Of a DNA stretch of 64,000 nucleotides, positions 8,748 through 16,488 are shown piece after piece. Made by a program: the position numbers and the translations under genes. The stretch spans positions 124,001-188,000 of the forward strand of contig NZ_NPGA01000009.1 in assembly GCF_002259485.1 (NCBI RefSeq), in the 5' to 3' direction. The notes beneath the pieces were generated by a model. It did not search any database. It saw only the letters and a program-made list of their open reading frames with translations, and had not been told where the DNA came from. Position 1 is the stretch's first letter. Every line of letters begins with the position of its first letter. The stretch is from Rhodococcus sp. 14-1411-2a (GTDB lineage: Bacteria; Actinomycetota; Actinomycetes; Mycobacteriales; Mycobacteriaceae).

Positions 8748-10520
8748 GTGAACAGTTCCCGCACCGCTCCCCGGCGCATCGGCTCAGTTCCCGCCGAGTC
8801 CTCTTCGCGTACGGCGGGCGGCAAGTACCCGATGTGGTTCGGCCCGGCCGACTCACCGCTGTTCGGCACCGTCCACGTGCCGTCCGGCGGTCGGGCGCGC
8901 GGCGGTGTGGTGCTGTGCCCACCACTGGGCAAGGAACAGGTCGATTCGTATCGCGGCATGACCCTGCTCGCGCAGAAGCTGTGTGCGCAGGGACTTCTGG
9001 TGCTGCGGTTCGACTATCGCGGCACCGGGGATTCGTGGGGCGATCAGGATCAGCCCGACGCGGTGGCGCACTGGCAGCGCAGCATCGTCGAAGCCGTCGC
9101 CTACGTTCGTGGTTGCGGGGTGAACGACGTCGGTCTCGTGGGTCTGCGCGTCGGTGCCTTGTTGGCGTGTTCGGTCGCCGCCGAGTGTGGCCCGCTCACC
9201 GCGATGACGCTGTGGGATCCGGTGGTCAGAGGACGGTCGTATCTGCACGAGCAGCGCGCGCTGTATTCGGTGAGCGTGACCACCGACTCCGACGCAGATC
9301 CCAGGGTGTCGATCATCGGCGCTGTGCTGCATCCCGATTCGGCTGCCGATTTCTCCGTGCTCGATGCCGCGAAGACGAGAACGGACGCGCCGGTGCTGGT
9401 GGCCACGCGCGCCGAGCGAGCCGATACCAAGCCCGTACGCAGGGTCGTCGAGACTCTCTCGGCTCAAGAACACATTCTGACCGCGCACGACGACTTTCTC
9501 GAGCCGAGTGATTTCGAGGTCGTCATCCCGACGTCCGACATCTCCTACCTCGCGACGTGGACGGCGTCGAAGTTCCCCGCGACGCCCGCGGCCGACGTCG
9601 CGGTGGAGCGTCGATCGCGATCAGTGGTCGACGGAATTCAGGAGAGCATCGAATACCTGGGCGCACAGCAGCTTTTCGCGATTCGGTCGTCCTCGGATCT
9701 GTGCCTGCCCGGTGGACCGACCGTGGTGTTGTATCCCACCGCCAACGAGCACCGTGTCGGTCCGGTCCGTATGTGGGTGGAACTGGCGCGGCTACTGCCT
9801 CGCTTCGGAGTGGCCACGGTGCGTTTCGATCGTCGCGGCACCGGCGAAAGCGGAACCGTGGCCGATACGGAGTTGACCCGGCTCTACAGCGACGAGGGCA
9901 ACGAGGATGCACTCACCGCCGTCCGGCAGTCGGGGTCGACCCCGGCCAACGTCCTGGTGGCCGGAATGTGCTCGGGCTCCTGGTATTCCAGCTTCGCCGC
10001 CCGGGAACTGGGGGTTCGTGCCGCAGTACTGCTCAACACCCTGGACTGGACCACTCGTCGACTCGAATTCGTCAAGCGTTCCTCGATGCACATCGAGGAG
10101 ACGGGACTGAAGGCTCGCGCACTCGACCGTCTGCACCACTGGGGTGTACGGACCAAGAATGCACTGCAGCCGCGAATCCCGTATGCCCTGTGGATCTGGC
10201 TCGGCCGGCGCGGATTGATCCAGGTTCCCGAGATCTCGTTGCGCATTCTCAGCGACCGCCGGGTGCAGACACGAGTTCTGCTCTCCCCCAACGACACCGC
10301 CTGGTTCGAGGCCAATCGGGGCCCGGAGGGAATGCGCCGGCTCCAGCGCCGATCGTCCGTGCCCACCGTCACCTCGTTCGAGTCCGGTGATCACTCGCTC
10401 TACGGTCGCGACCTGCGCGAGAACGTCCGAGCCGAACTTCTCGCGGCCACTGCTGCTGCGTTCGACCTCGAGATCACTGCTCCGTCGCCTCCCGTGCCGG
10501 TGGGGAAGGTTCGGTTGTGA
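8748..10520 (+). CDS. Tandem fused alpha/beta hydrolase, exosortase-associated hydrolase-like
   Basis: The 590-residue protein contains two alpha/beta hydrolase domains in tandem. Domain 1 (about 25-280) has LRFDYRGTGDS but reads GLRVG (132-136) at the nucleophile elbow, so Arg134 replaces the usual Ser. Domain 2 (about 300-580) has VRFDRRGTGES and GMCSG (406-410), placing Cys408 as nucleophile, with Asp and His candidates in SPNDTAWF and ESGDHSLYG. This pairing resembles the two separate hydrolases found in exosortase/exopolysaccharide loci. Domain 1 is probably structural or binding, domain 2 a possible thioesterase or acyltransferase acting on carrier- or glycan-bound groups. GTG 8748 is chosen over the upstream ATG because AAGGA precedes it. 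Overlaps the flippase by GTGA. Confidence 0.75.
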   Translation: MNSSRTAPRRIGSVPAESSSRTAGGKYPMWFGPADSPLFGTVHVPSGGRARGGVVLCPPLGKEQVDSYRGMTLLAQKLCAQGLLVLRFDYRGTGDSWGDQDQPDAVAHWQRSIVEAVAYVRGCGVNDVGLVGLRVGALLACSVAAECGPLTAMTLWDPVVRGRSYLHEQRALYSVSVTTDSDADPRVSIIGAVLHPDSAADFSVLDAAKTRTDAPVLVATRAERADTKPVRRVVETLSAQEHILTAHDDFLEPSDFEVVIPTSDISYLATWTASKFPATPAADVAVERRSRSVVDGIQESIEYLGAQQLFAIRSSSDLCLPGGPTVVLYPTANEHRVGPVRMWVELARLLPRFGVATVRFDRRGTGESGTVADTELTRLYSDEGNEDALTAVRQSGSTPANVLVAGMCSGSWYSSFAARELGVRAAVLLNTLDWTTRRLEFVKRSSMHIEETGLKARALDRLHHWGVRTKNALQPRIPYALWIWLGRRGLIQVPEISLRILSDRRVQTRVLLSPNDTAWFEANRGPEGMRRLQRRSSVPTVTSFESGDHSLYGRDLRENVRAELLAATAAAFDLEITAPSPPVPVGKVRL

Positions 10521-12193
10521 AGCACCGCGCTCCCAGGATTGCGCCACCCAAACACGAGCAGCTCGAACAACTTCGGTGGTACCCGGTCGAACCGGCGCGG
10601 TTCGACCTGGGCCTGATGAACAGCCCGACGATGCCGGTGCCGACCGTGCCTCGGCACAATCCCGTTCACTCGGTCGATGTTGCTGCCGACGTCGTCGAAC
10701 AGGCGACACCCGACACAGGACCGGGTTCGAAGGCGTCCGATCGCAACCTCGCGCTCAACTCGATGGCTCTGATGCTCTCGACGGCCATCACCGGCGCACT
10801 CGGCCTGCTGTTCTGGGCTGCGGCCGGTCGGCTCTATCCCGTGGCCGAGGTGGGCAGCGCGTCGGCGGTCATCACCTCCGCGGTGATGCTCTCCACGTTG
10901 TCCAATCTGAGCCTCGGTTCGATGTACGAGCGATTCCTGCCTATCTCGGGCCGGTTGGCCAAGTCGTTCATCGTGCGCGGCTACCTCACCGTCACCGCGT
11001 TCGCGTTCGTGCTCGGCGGCGGCTTCCTGCTGGTTGCGCCGGTGGACGAGATGTTCACCAACACCGCCGAAATCGTCTCGTTCCCGTTCTTCGTCGCAGT
11101 GCTCGCGGTGTTCGCGCTGCAGGATCAAACCTCCTCCGGCCTGGGCGTCGCCCGATGGGCGGCCGCCAAGAACGTCTTCCACGCCGTCTTCAAGTTCGTG
11201 TTGTTGTTGGCGCTCTTCTCGACCGAGCGCAGTACCTCGATCATCTCCGCCTGGGCCGTCCCCGCGATCGTGGCGTCGATCTTCGTCCTGCGCGCGATCC
11301 TGAAGAACGTCCGCACCGAACAGCGGTACGCAGGCAAGCCGGATCTGCCGCCCCGGCGTGAGATGTGGGCCTACTTCGGTTCGGCGTACGGCATCACCGC
11401 GCTCGGCTCGCTCGCTCCGCTGCTCGTGCCGATGATCGTCGTCGCCACCCTCGGTGCCGAGCAGAACGCCTACTTCTCGCTCACCTGGTCGATCGTCAGT
11501 GCTCTGTACATTCTGATCAGCGTGTTGATCGGACCGTACGTCGCCGAGGTCGCTGCCCACCCCGCGCAGTTCCACCGCCTGACGAAGCGGTTCATGACCC
11601 TGGTCTGCATCGTCGCGGTGGGTGGGTCGATCTTCCTGGCGTTCGTCGCGCCGTTCGGACTCGGCCTGATCGGCCAGGGTTATCGCGATCAGGGCACCAT
11701 CATCGTGCAGTTGGCCGCGCTGACCATCCCGCTCTCCGTCGTCGGTTCCCTGTACGACGGTTTGGCTCGGGTCCGTCGGCGCATGCGACTGGCCGTGATC
11801 GTGCAGGTGGTGGCCACCTCGATCATCATCGGCGGTTCGGTGGCACTGTCGTCGTCGATGGGCATCGCGGCCGTCGGCTGGGCGTACCTCGCCGCGGAGG
11901 CGTTCGGCGCACTCGTTCTGATCGTGCCGCTCGTCCGATGGATTCGTGAGCTGTCCGCAGGCAGCAACGGCGAGTCCGGTGACGACCAGGGCCCGTCGGG
12001 CTCCCCCGGACCTCGCGGGCCGATCGACGACAGCGATGCCCGTCCACCTCGATCCCGCCACGGAGAACCCCGACACGCCGAACCTCGGCACCGGGAACCG
12101 CCCCGTCGCGAGCCACAGGACGGCCGGCCGCAGCTCGACGAACCGTCACCGCGTCGCATCCCTGTCCACGCTCAACACAGGACGGCACCATGA
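10517..12193 (+). CDS. Wzx-type polysaccharide/lipid flippase
   Basis: The 558-residue protein has about twelve transmembrane segments between residues 80 and 480, starting SMALMLSTAITGALGLLFWAAAGR, and belongs to the MOP/MATE superfamily of lipid-linked oligosaccharide flippases. It would carry an undecaprenyl-linked saccharide across the cytoplasmic membrane. An unusual cytoplasmic N-terminal extension of about 75 residues and a hydrophilic, Arg/Pro-rich tail of about 75 residues flank the core. The GTG start overlaps the preceding stop codon (GTGA); an internal ATG at 10616 is the alternative. Its stop overlaps the next start by ATGA. The position among glycosyltransferases and a polytopic polymerase-like protein indicates a Wzx/Wzy-like export route. 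Confidence 0.85.
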   Translation: MKHRAPRIAPPKHEQLEQLRWYPVEPARFDLGLMNSPTMPVPTVPRHNPVHSVDVAADVVEQATPDTGPGSKASDRNLALNSMALMLSTAITGALGLLFWAAAGRLYPVAEVGSASAVITSAVMLSTLSNLSLGSMYERFLPISGRLAKSFIVRGYLTVTAFAFVLGGGFLLVAPVDEMFTNTAEIVSFPFFVAVLAVFALQDQTSSGLGVARWAAAKNVFHAVFKFVLLLALFSTERSTSIISAWAVPAIVASIFVLRAILKNVRTEQRYAGKPDLPPRREMWAYFGSAYGITALGSLAPLLVPMIVVATLGAEQNAYFSLTWSIVSALYILISVLIGPYVAEVAAHPAQFHRLTKRFMTLVCIVAVGGSIFLAFVAPFGLGLIGQGYRDQGTIIVQLAALTIPLSVVGSLYDGLARVRRRMRLAVIVQVVATSIIIGGSVALSSSMGIAAVGWAYLAAEAFGALVLIVPLVRWIRELSAGSNGESGDDQGPSGSPGPRGPIDDSDARPPRSRHGEPRHAEPRHREPPRREPQDGRPQLDEPSPRRIPVHAQHRTAP

Positions 12194-13470
12194 CTCAGAC
12201 CTATCGCGCCAGCTCACTGGACATGCTTCGGTCCGATTCGCGCATCGTGACCGTGCTGGGACCCGCGGACTTCGGTGATCTCGCACGAGTGCGGAGCCGG
12301 GTACTCGCACTGGCCTCGATCGGTCCTGCGACGCGGCTGGGCCTGCGCGCCGACCAGTCTTCGGTCGGCTGGGTCTACGAGCCGGAGCGGGTGGTCGAGC
12401 ACATCGTCGAGGGACCCGCCGTCGATCACGAGCAGTTGGCCAAGGAGCTCACCGAGTTCTCGCACGCGTCCGTTCCCGAGATCACTCTGCGGATCCGTCT
12501 GGCCGGTCGCTACCTGTTCCTCGATCTCAATCACGGTATCGGCGACGCTCTGTTGCCGGTCGACCTGTTCGCCTACTTGGCCGACGCACGTCCCGACGCC
12601 CCGCTCCCGGCGTGGGCGAGTAGGCCCGTCGACGGTCATCCTCTCCGAAAAGCACTGTTGCGCTGGATCGTTCGAAATCCCAGGAAAGTCTTGGACACGA
12701 TCCACGACCGCGTTCGTCCCGGCCCGAACCCGGAATACGCAGCCACCGCGCCTGCGCCGGACACCGCGTCGCCGACGGCATTTCGGCCGTGGGCACCGTC
12801 CGCGGCGGTGGCCACCGTGGTGACGCAGTCGGGTACCACCGATGCGATCCGGCGGTGGCGGGAATCCCACCTGCCCGGCGCGAGCGTCAGCGCGGTGATG
12901 TGTGCCGCCGTGGCTGCGGCGTTCGCGCGCACGTCGTTATCGCTCGATCGTTCCGCGGCGTTTCTGTTCGACTGCCGCCGCTACCTTCCGCCGTCGACGG
13001 TGGTGCTCGGCAACTTCGCAGCCGGGATCCGTTTCTCCGATATCGATCCAACCTCGGCTGGCGAGGTGCACGGGGCATTGTCCGGTGCCATCGCCAAGGG
13101 CCGTCCCATCGCATCCGCGACGATCAGCACCATCAAGTACAAGCGTGAACACAAGGCCGTCTCCGGGGTGTCAGCAGACCGAGTTCCGGTTCGCCCCAGA
13201 GTTCAGCTCATGTACTCCGATCTCGGTAGGGTCAGGCAGTTGGAGCAGGTCTCCTGGGTTGCCGAGCCCGCCGACCGCGCCTTCTTCGTGATCGCCGATC
13301 CGGGACTACCGGAGTCGGTGATGATCACGATGGAGACCATCGGTTCGGTCGTGTTCGTCTCGGCGTCGTTCCACGACAATGTTTTCGATCGCCACACAGT
13401 GCAAGCCGCACTCGATCTCGTAGCAGCGAACCCCCTCGCATTGCTGGCCCCTCAGGAGAAGACCGCATGA
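12190..13470 (+). CDS. HxxxD acyltransferase of the condensation-domain/PapA superfamily
   Basis: The 426-residue protein has the catalytic signature HGIGD (His115, Asp119) in the context LFLDLNHGIGDALLPVD, as in nonribosomal condensation domains and PapA-type acyltransferases. These move an acyl or aminoacyl group from a carrier-protein thioester to an amine or hydroxyl. The C-terminal half contains VMITMETIGSVVFVSASFHD, matching the usual conserved floor-loop region and terminal helix. As the only such enzyme in an operon containing a carrier protein and its ligase, it is the best candidate for transferring the carrier-bound group to the saccharide. Both ends overlap neighbouring genes by ATGA. 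The acceptor is inferred. Confidence 0.75.
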   Translation: MTQTYRASSLDMLRSDSRIVTVLGPADFGDLARVRSRVLALASIGPATRLGLRADQSSVGWVYEPERVVEHIVEGPAVDHEQLAKELTEFSHASVPEITLRIRLAGRYLFLDLNHGIGDALLPVDLFAYLADARPDAPLPAWASRPVDGHPLRKALLRWIVRNPRKVLDTIHDRVRPGPNPEYAATAPAPDTASPTAFRPWAPSAAVATVVTQSGTTDAIRRWRESHLPGASVSAVMCAAVAAAFARTSLSLDRSAAFLFDCRRYLPPSTVVLGNFAAGIRFSDIDPTSAGEVHGALSGAIAKGRPIASATISTIKYKREHKAVSGVSADRVPVRPRVQLMYSDLGRVRQLEQVSWVAEPADRAFFVIADPGLPESVMITMETIGSVVFVSASFHDNVFDRHTVQAALDLVAANPLALLAPQEKTA

Positions 13471-14177
13471 CCATCGAAGCGAAGCGCCCCACCGAACCCG
13501 AAGCGAACAGTCCGACGTCGAGCACCGTTGCGCCTGCAACGAAGCGATCGGTCTTCGTTGCCCACGTCGCTCGGTGGGCGGGCTTGTCGGTGGTGCAGTT
13601 CGTTCTCGTCGAGTACATCGTCTCGGCCACGTGGCGGGGTCTCTACAGCTACCGGAACAACTACATCAGCGAGCTCGGCGTTCCCTTCTGCGGGCCTACC
13701 GGCAACTGGCCGTGCAGCCAGCTCTACGTGCTGCTGAACGCCTCGATGGTGCTGTTCGGTGTGGCAATCGCCGCGGTGGGCGCATCCTGGTACATCGTTC
13801 GCCGGATCGACGGCAGGGCCGCGTCGTTCTTCCTCGTGGCCGGCGCGGGTGCCATGACCGCCGGCTTGGTCAACCAGGGCGTGAACTACCCCATTCACTC
13901 GTTCGGAGCCACCGCGTTCTTCATCTTCGGAAACTTCGGCCTCGTCGTCGCAGGCGGGCACCGGAGTCTGCCGCGCGGTATTCGCATCGTCGTGACCGCG
14001 CTCGGTGCCGTCGGTCTGGCCGGTTACTTCGCCTACATGAGTGGTCACGAGTTCGGTCTCGGTATCGGAAGCATGGAACGCATCGCCACCTATGCGCTTC
14101 TCGTGGGCATAGTCGTGCTGTCGGTCTCGCAGTTCAACGCGACGCGAGTTCCGAAGAACGTCGACGAGACCGCGTGA
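13467..14177 (+). CDS. DUF998-family integral membrane protein
   Basis: This 236-residue protein has six predicted membrane helices after a hydrophilic N-terminus of about 30 residues. The stretch YRNNYISELGVPFC following helix 1 and the segment LVNQGVNYPIH are typical of DUF998 proteins, which have no assigned biochemical activity. Both ends overlap neighbours (ATGA upstream, GTGA downstream), placing it firmly in the glycan operon. A role in transport, membrane lipid handling or acyl transfer across the membrane is possible but not visible in the sequence. Confidence 0.75.
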   Translation: MTIEAKRPTEPEANSPTSSTVAPATKRSVFVAHVARWAGLSVVQFVLVEYIVSATWRGLYSYRNNYISELGVPFCGPTGNWPCSQLYVLLNASMVLFGVAIAAVGASWYIVRRIDGRAASFFLVAGAGAMTAGLVNQGVNYPIHSFGATAFFIFGNFGLVVAGGHRSLPRGIRIVVTALGAVGLAGYFAYMSGHEFGLGIGSMERIATYALLVGIVVLSVSQFNATRVPKNVDETA

Positions 14178-15154
14178 GTCGTCATGCCGCATCGAGCCAC
14201 GAGTCCGGAACGGGGACCGTCGAGGTTTCGCGGCTACCAGGAACCGGGCTCATCGTCGAGCCTCCACGTCGACGCTGGCCTTCCGTTCTGGCGTTCCTCG
14301 TCGTGCTGGGTCTGGTCGTCGCCGGAACCGTGTACGGGATGACGCAGCGCTCGGACGGAGCCGACCCCGACTCCACTGCGCAGGGCACCGTCGACGCCAC
14401 CTCCACGACGTCGGCGTCCAATACCGAAGCCGCCAAGCCCGGATTCACCGTCTACGACGACTTCTCGGGCACGGCGGGCGATGCCATGTCGGACGACCGT
14501 TGGAGTCACGATGTCGGACAGACCGGTTGGGGCAACAACGAGAAGCAGGACTACACCGATTCGACCGAGAACTCGTCTCTCGACGGTGACGGCCACATGG
14601 TCATCAACGCGATGCGCAACGGTGACGGGTACACCTCGGCCCGAGTGACCACCAAGGACAAGTTCGAGTTCACCTACGGCCGCATCGAGGCCAGGATCAA
14701 GATGCCGGCCGGAGCCGGACTGCATCCGGCGTTCTGGATGCTCGGTACCGACCTGGACTCGGTCGGCTGGCCGCTGTCCGGCGAGATCGACATCATGGAG
14801 ACGTTGAACCAGGCCGATCAATACCACACCGGAATCCATGCGCCCCAACCCGATTCGTTGACCAGCCAGAAGGTGGACGCAGGCGGGATTCCGCCCGAGC
14901 CACTGTCCGAGAACTTCCATACCTACTGGGTAGAGCGCTCTCCCGGCCGCGTGACCACCGGCATCGACGGCACCACCTTGGCCACGATCACTCCGGCAGA
15001 CCTCACCGGCGGCAACGACTACTGGGTCTTCGACAAGCCGTTCTTCCTGCTGTTCAACGTCGCCGTCGCCGGTGACTGGCCCGGCCCCACCGACAACTCC
15101 ACGCCGTTCCCGGCGACCATGGCGGTCGACTGGGTGCGGTATCGCGCCGACTGA
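14174..15154 (+). CDS. Membrane-anchored GH16 glycoside hydrolase
   Basis: The 326-residue protein has a cytoplasmic N-terminus, one membrane segment (about 37-56, SVLAFLVVLGLVVAGTVYGM), a Ser/Thr-rich spacer, and an extracytoplasmic beta-jelly-roll domain from residue 92. The catalytic motif GEIDIMET gives Glu204 as nucleophile, Asp206 as helper and Glu209 as acid/base, the ExDxxE form of GH16. Family members hydrolyse or transglycosylate beta-1,3 or beta-1,3/1,4 glucans and related polymers. Here it probably trims or remodels the polymer made by the surrounding genes. The GTG start overlaps the DUF998 stop (GTGA). The exact linkage cannot be predicted. Confidence 0.88.
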   Translation: MSRHAASSHESGTGTVEVSRLPGTGLIVEPPRRRWPSVLAFLVVLGLVVAGTVYGMTQRSDGADPDSTAQGTVDATSTTSASNTEAAKPGFTVYDDFSGTAGDAMSDDRWSHDVGQTGWGNNEKQDYTDSTENSSLDGDGHMVINAMRNGDGYTSARVTTKDKFEFTYGRIEARIKMPAGAGLHPAFWMLGTDLDSVGWPLSGEIDIMETLNQADQYHTGIHAPQPDSLTSQKVDAGGIPPEPLSENFHTYWVERSPGRVTTGIDGTTLATITPADLTGGNDYWVFDKPFFLLFNVAVAGDWPGPTDNSTPFPATMAVDWVRYRAD

Positions 15155-15201
15155 GACCCCGCTCCACCTGCCCGTACGTGTCACCCGAAAGGACCCTCCC
15201 C

Positions 15202-16488
15202 GTGTTACCTCCCGCGCTCCCCAGACTGCAGTCTCCCGAATGGGACGGTGCCGTGTGGATCGGTGACATCGACCTGGAGCAGGATCTTCCGGACTCTCTC
15301 GTACTCGACGGTTCCGACGGTTACCACCGTGCCCGGTTGCTGATCCGACGCGGACCCGACCCGCTGGGCTTCGTCGAACTCGATGTCGTCGACGGCGCGG
15401 TCGCGGCAGACGATGCACGGAGGGCGGCGATGTCGCTCGCCCAGGTTCCGATGCCCGATGCCGTTCCCGAGACCGATCGAGCGTTGCCGCCGATCACCGT
15501 GGTGATCTGCACTCGTGACCGAGTCGATCATCTGCAGGGCGCGCTCGCGTCGGTGTCCGCTCTGGACTACCCGGATTTCGAGGTGGTCGTCGTCGACAAT
15601 GCGTCTCCGACCGACGCCACGCAGCAGTACGTTCGCGGGTTGGACGACTCCCGTGTTCGCGTCGTGTCCGAGCCGACGGCGGGTCTGTCGAGAGCCAGGA
15701 ACACGGGGTTACGAGCAGCGCGGCACGACATCGTCGCCTTCACCGACGACGACGTCGCCGTCGACGCGAGGTGGTTGCGCAGCATCGCCCGCGGCTTCGG
15801 GCGGGCCGAGCGGGTCACGTGCGTGTCCGGCATCGTGCCGAGTGGGGAGATCCGCACTCAGGCGCAGGCGTACTTCGATCGCCGCGTCGGATGGGCGAGT
15901 TCGGTGACGCCCCGGGTCTACGACCTGAAGAATCCACCGGCCGACGTGCCGCTGTTTCCGTTCCAGGTCGGGATGTACGGAACCGGAGCCAATTTCGCGG
16001 TCGACCGCGGACGGATGTTCGATCTGGGAGGATTCGACGAGGCATTGGGAGTGGGATCGCCGACCAACGGCGGTGAGGATCTCGACATGTTCTTCCGGGT
16101 GCTGATGGCCGGCGACAAGCTGGTGTACGAGCCTGCGGCCATCGTGTGGCACCGTCACCGCGCCGATCCCGAGGCGTTGGCGGTCCAGGCGCGCGGGTAC
16201 GGACTCGGGCTCGGCGCGTGGCTGTACACGGTCGCCACCGACCGCAGATCCGCGAGCCTCGCGGCGAAGGTTGCCGCCCGCCGACTCGGCAGCGCAATTC
16301 GGTTGTCGGCCAAGATGAGCAAGGTCGCCTCCCCTCCCGACGATCTCGCTGCCGACCTGCCCGACGGTATCGGCCGGATGGAACTGCTCTCCATCGCCAA
16401 GGGCCCCGCGGCCATCCGGCGCAGCAGGCGCGAAGGTCGCGAGCGCACTCCGCTGGCGGGGGTGAGCCGTGAACCTGTCCTCGACTGA
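15202..16488 (+). CDS. GT2 family glycosyltransferase
   Basis: The 428-residue protein has an N-terminal domain of about 100 residues followed by a GT-A catalytic domain opening at ITVVICTRDRVDHL. It contains VVVVDNASPTD, GLSRARNTGL and the metal/nucleotide-sugar motif AFTDDDVAVDARWL, plus the acceptor-side GGEDLDMFFR. It would transfer a sugar from a nucleotide donor to a lipid-linked intermediate on the cytoplasmic face. The GTG at 15202 follows AAAGGA at a suitable distance; an earlier GTG at 15178 has no ribosome binding site. It overlaps the next gene by 20 bp. Donor and linkage are unknown. Confidence 0.85.
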   Translation: MLPPALPRLQSPEWDGAVWIGDIDLEQDLPDSLVLDGSDGYHRARLLIRRGPDPLGFVELDVVDGAVAADDARRAAMSLAQVPMPDAVPETDRALPPITVVICTRDRVDHLQGALASVSALDYPDFEVVVVDNASPTDATQQYVRGLDDSRVRVVSEPTAGLSRARNTGLRAARHDIVAFTDDDVAVDARWLRSIARGFGRAERVTCVSGIVPSGEIRTQAQAYFDRRVGWASSVTPRVYDLKNPPADVPLFPFQVGMYGTGANFAVDRGRMFDLGGFDEALGVGSPTNGGEDLDMFFRVLMAGDKLVYEPAAIVWHRHRADPEALAVQARGYGLGLGAWLYTVATDRRSASLAAKVAARRLGSAIRLSAKMSKVASPPDDLAADLPDGIGRMELLSIAKGPAAIRRSRREGRERTPLAGVSREPVLD

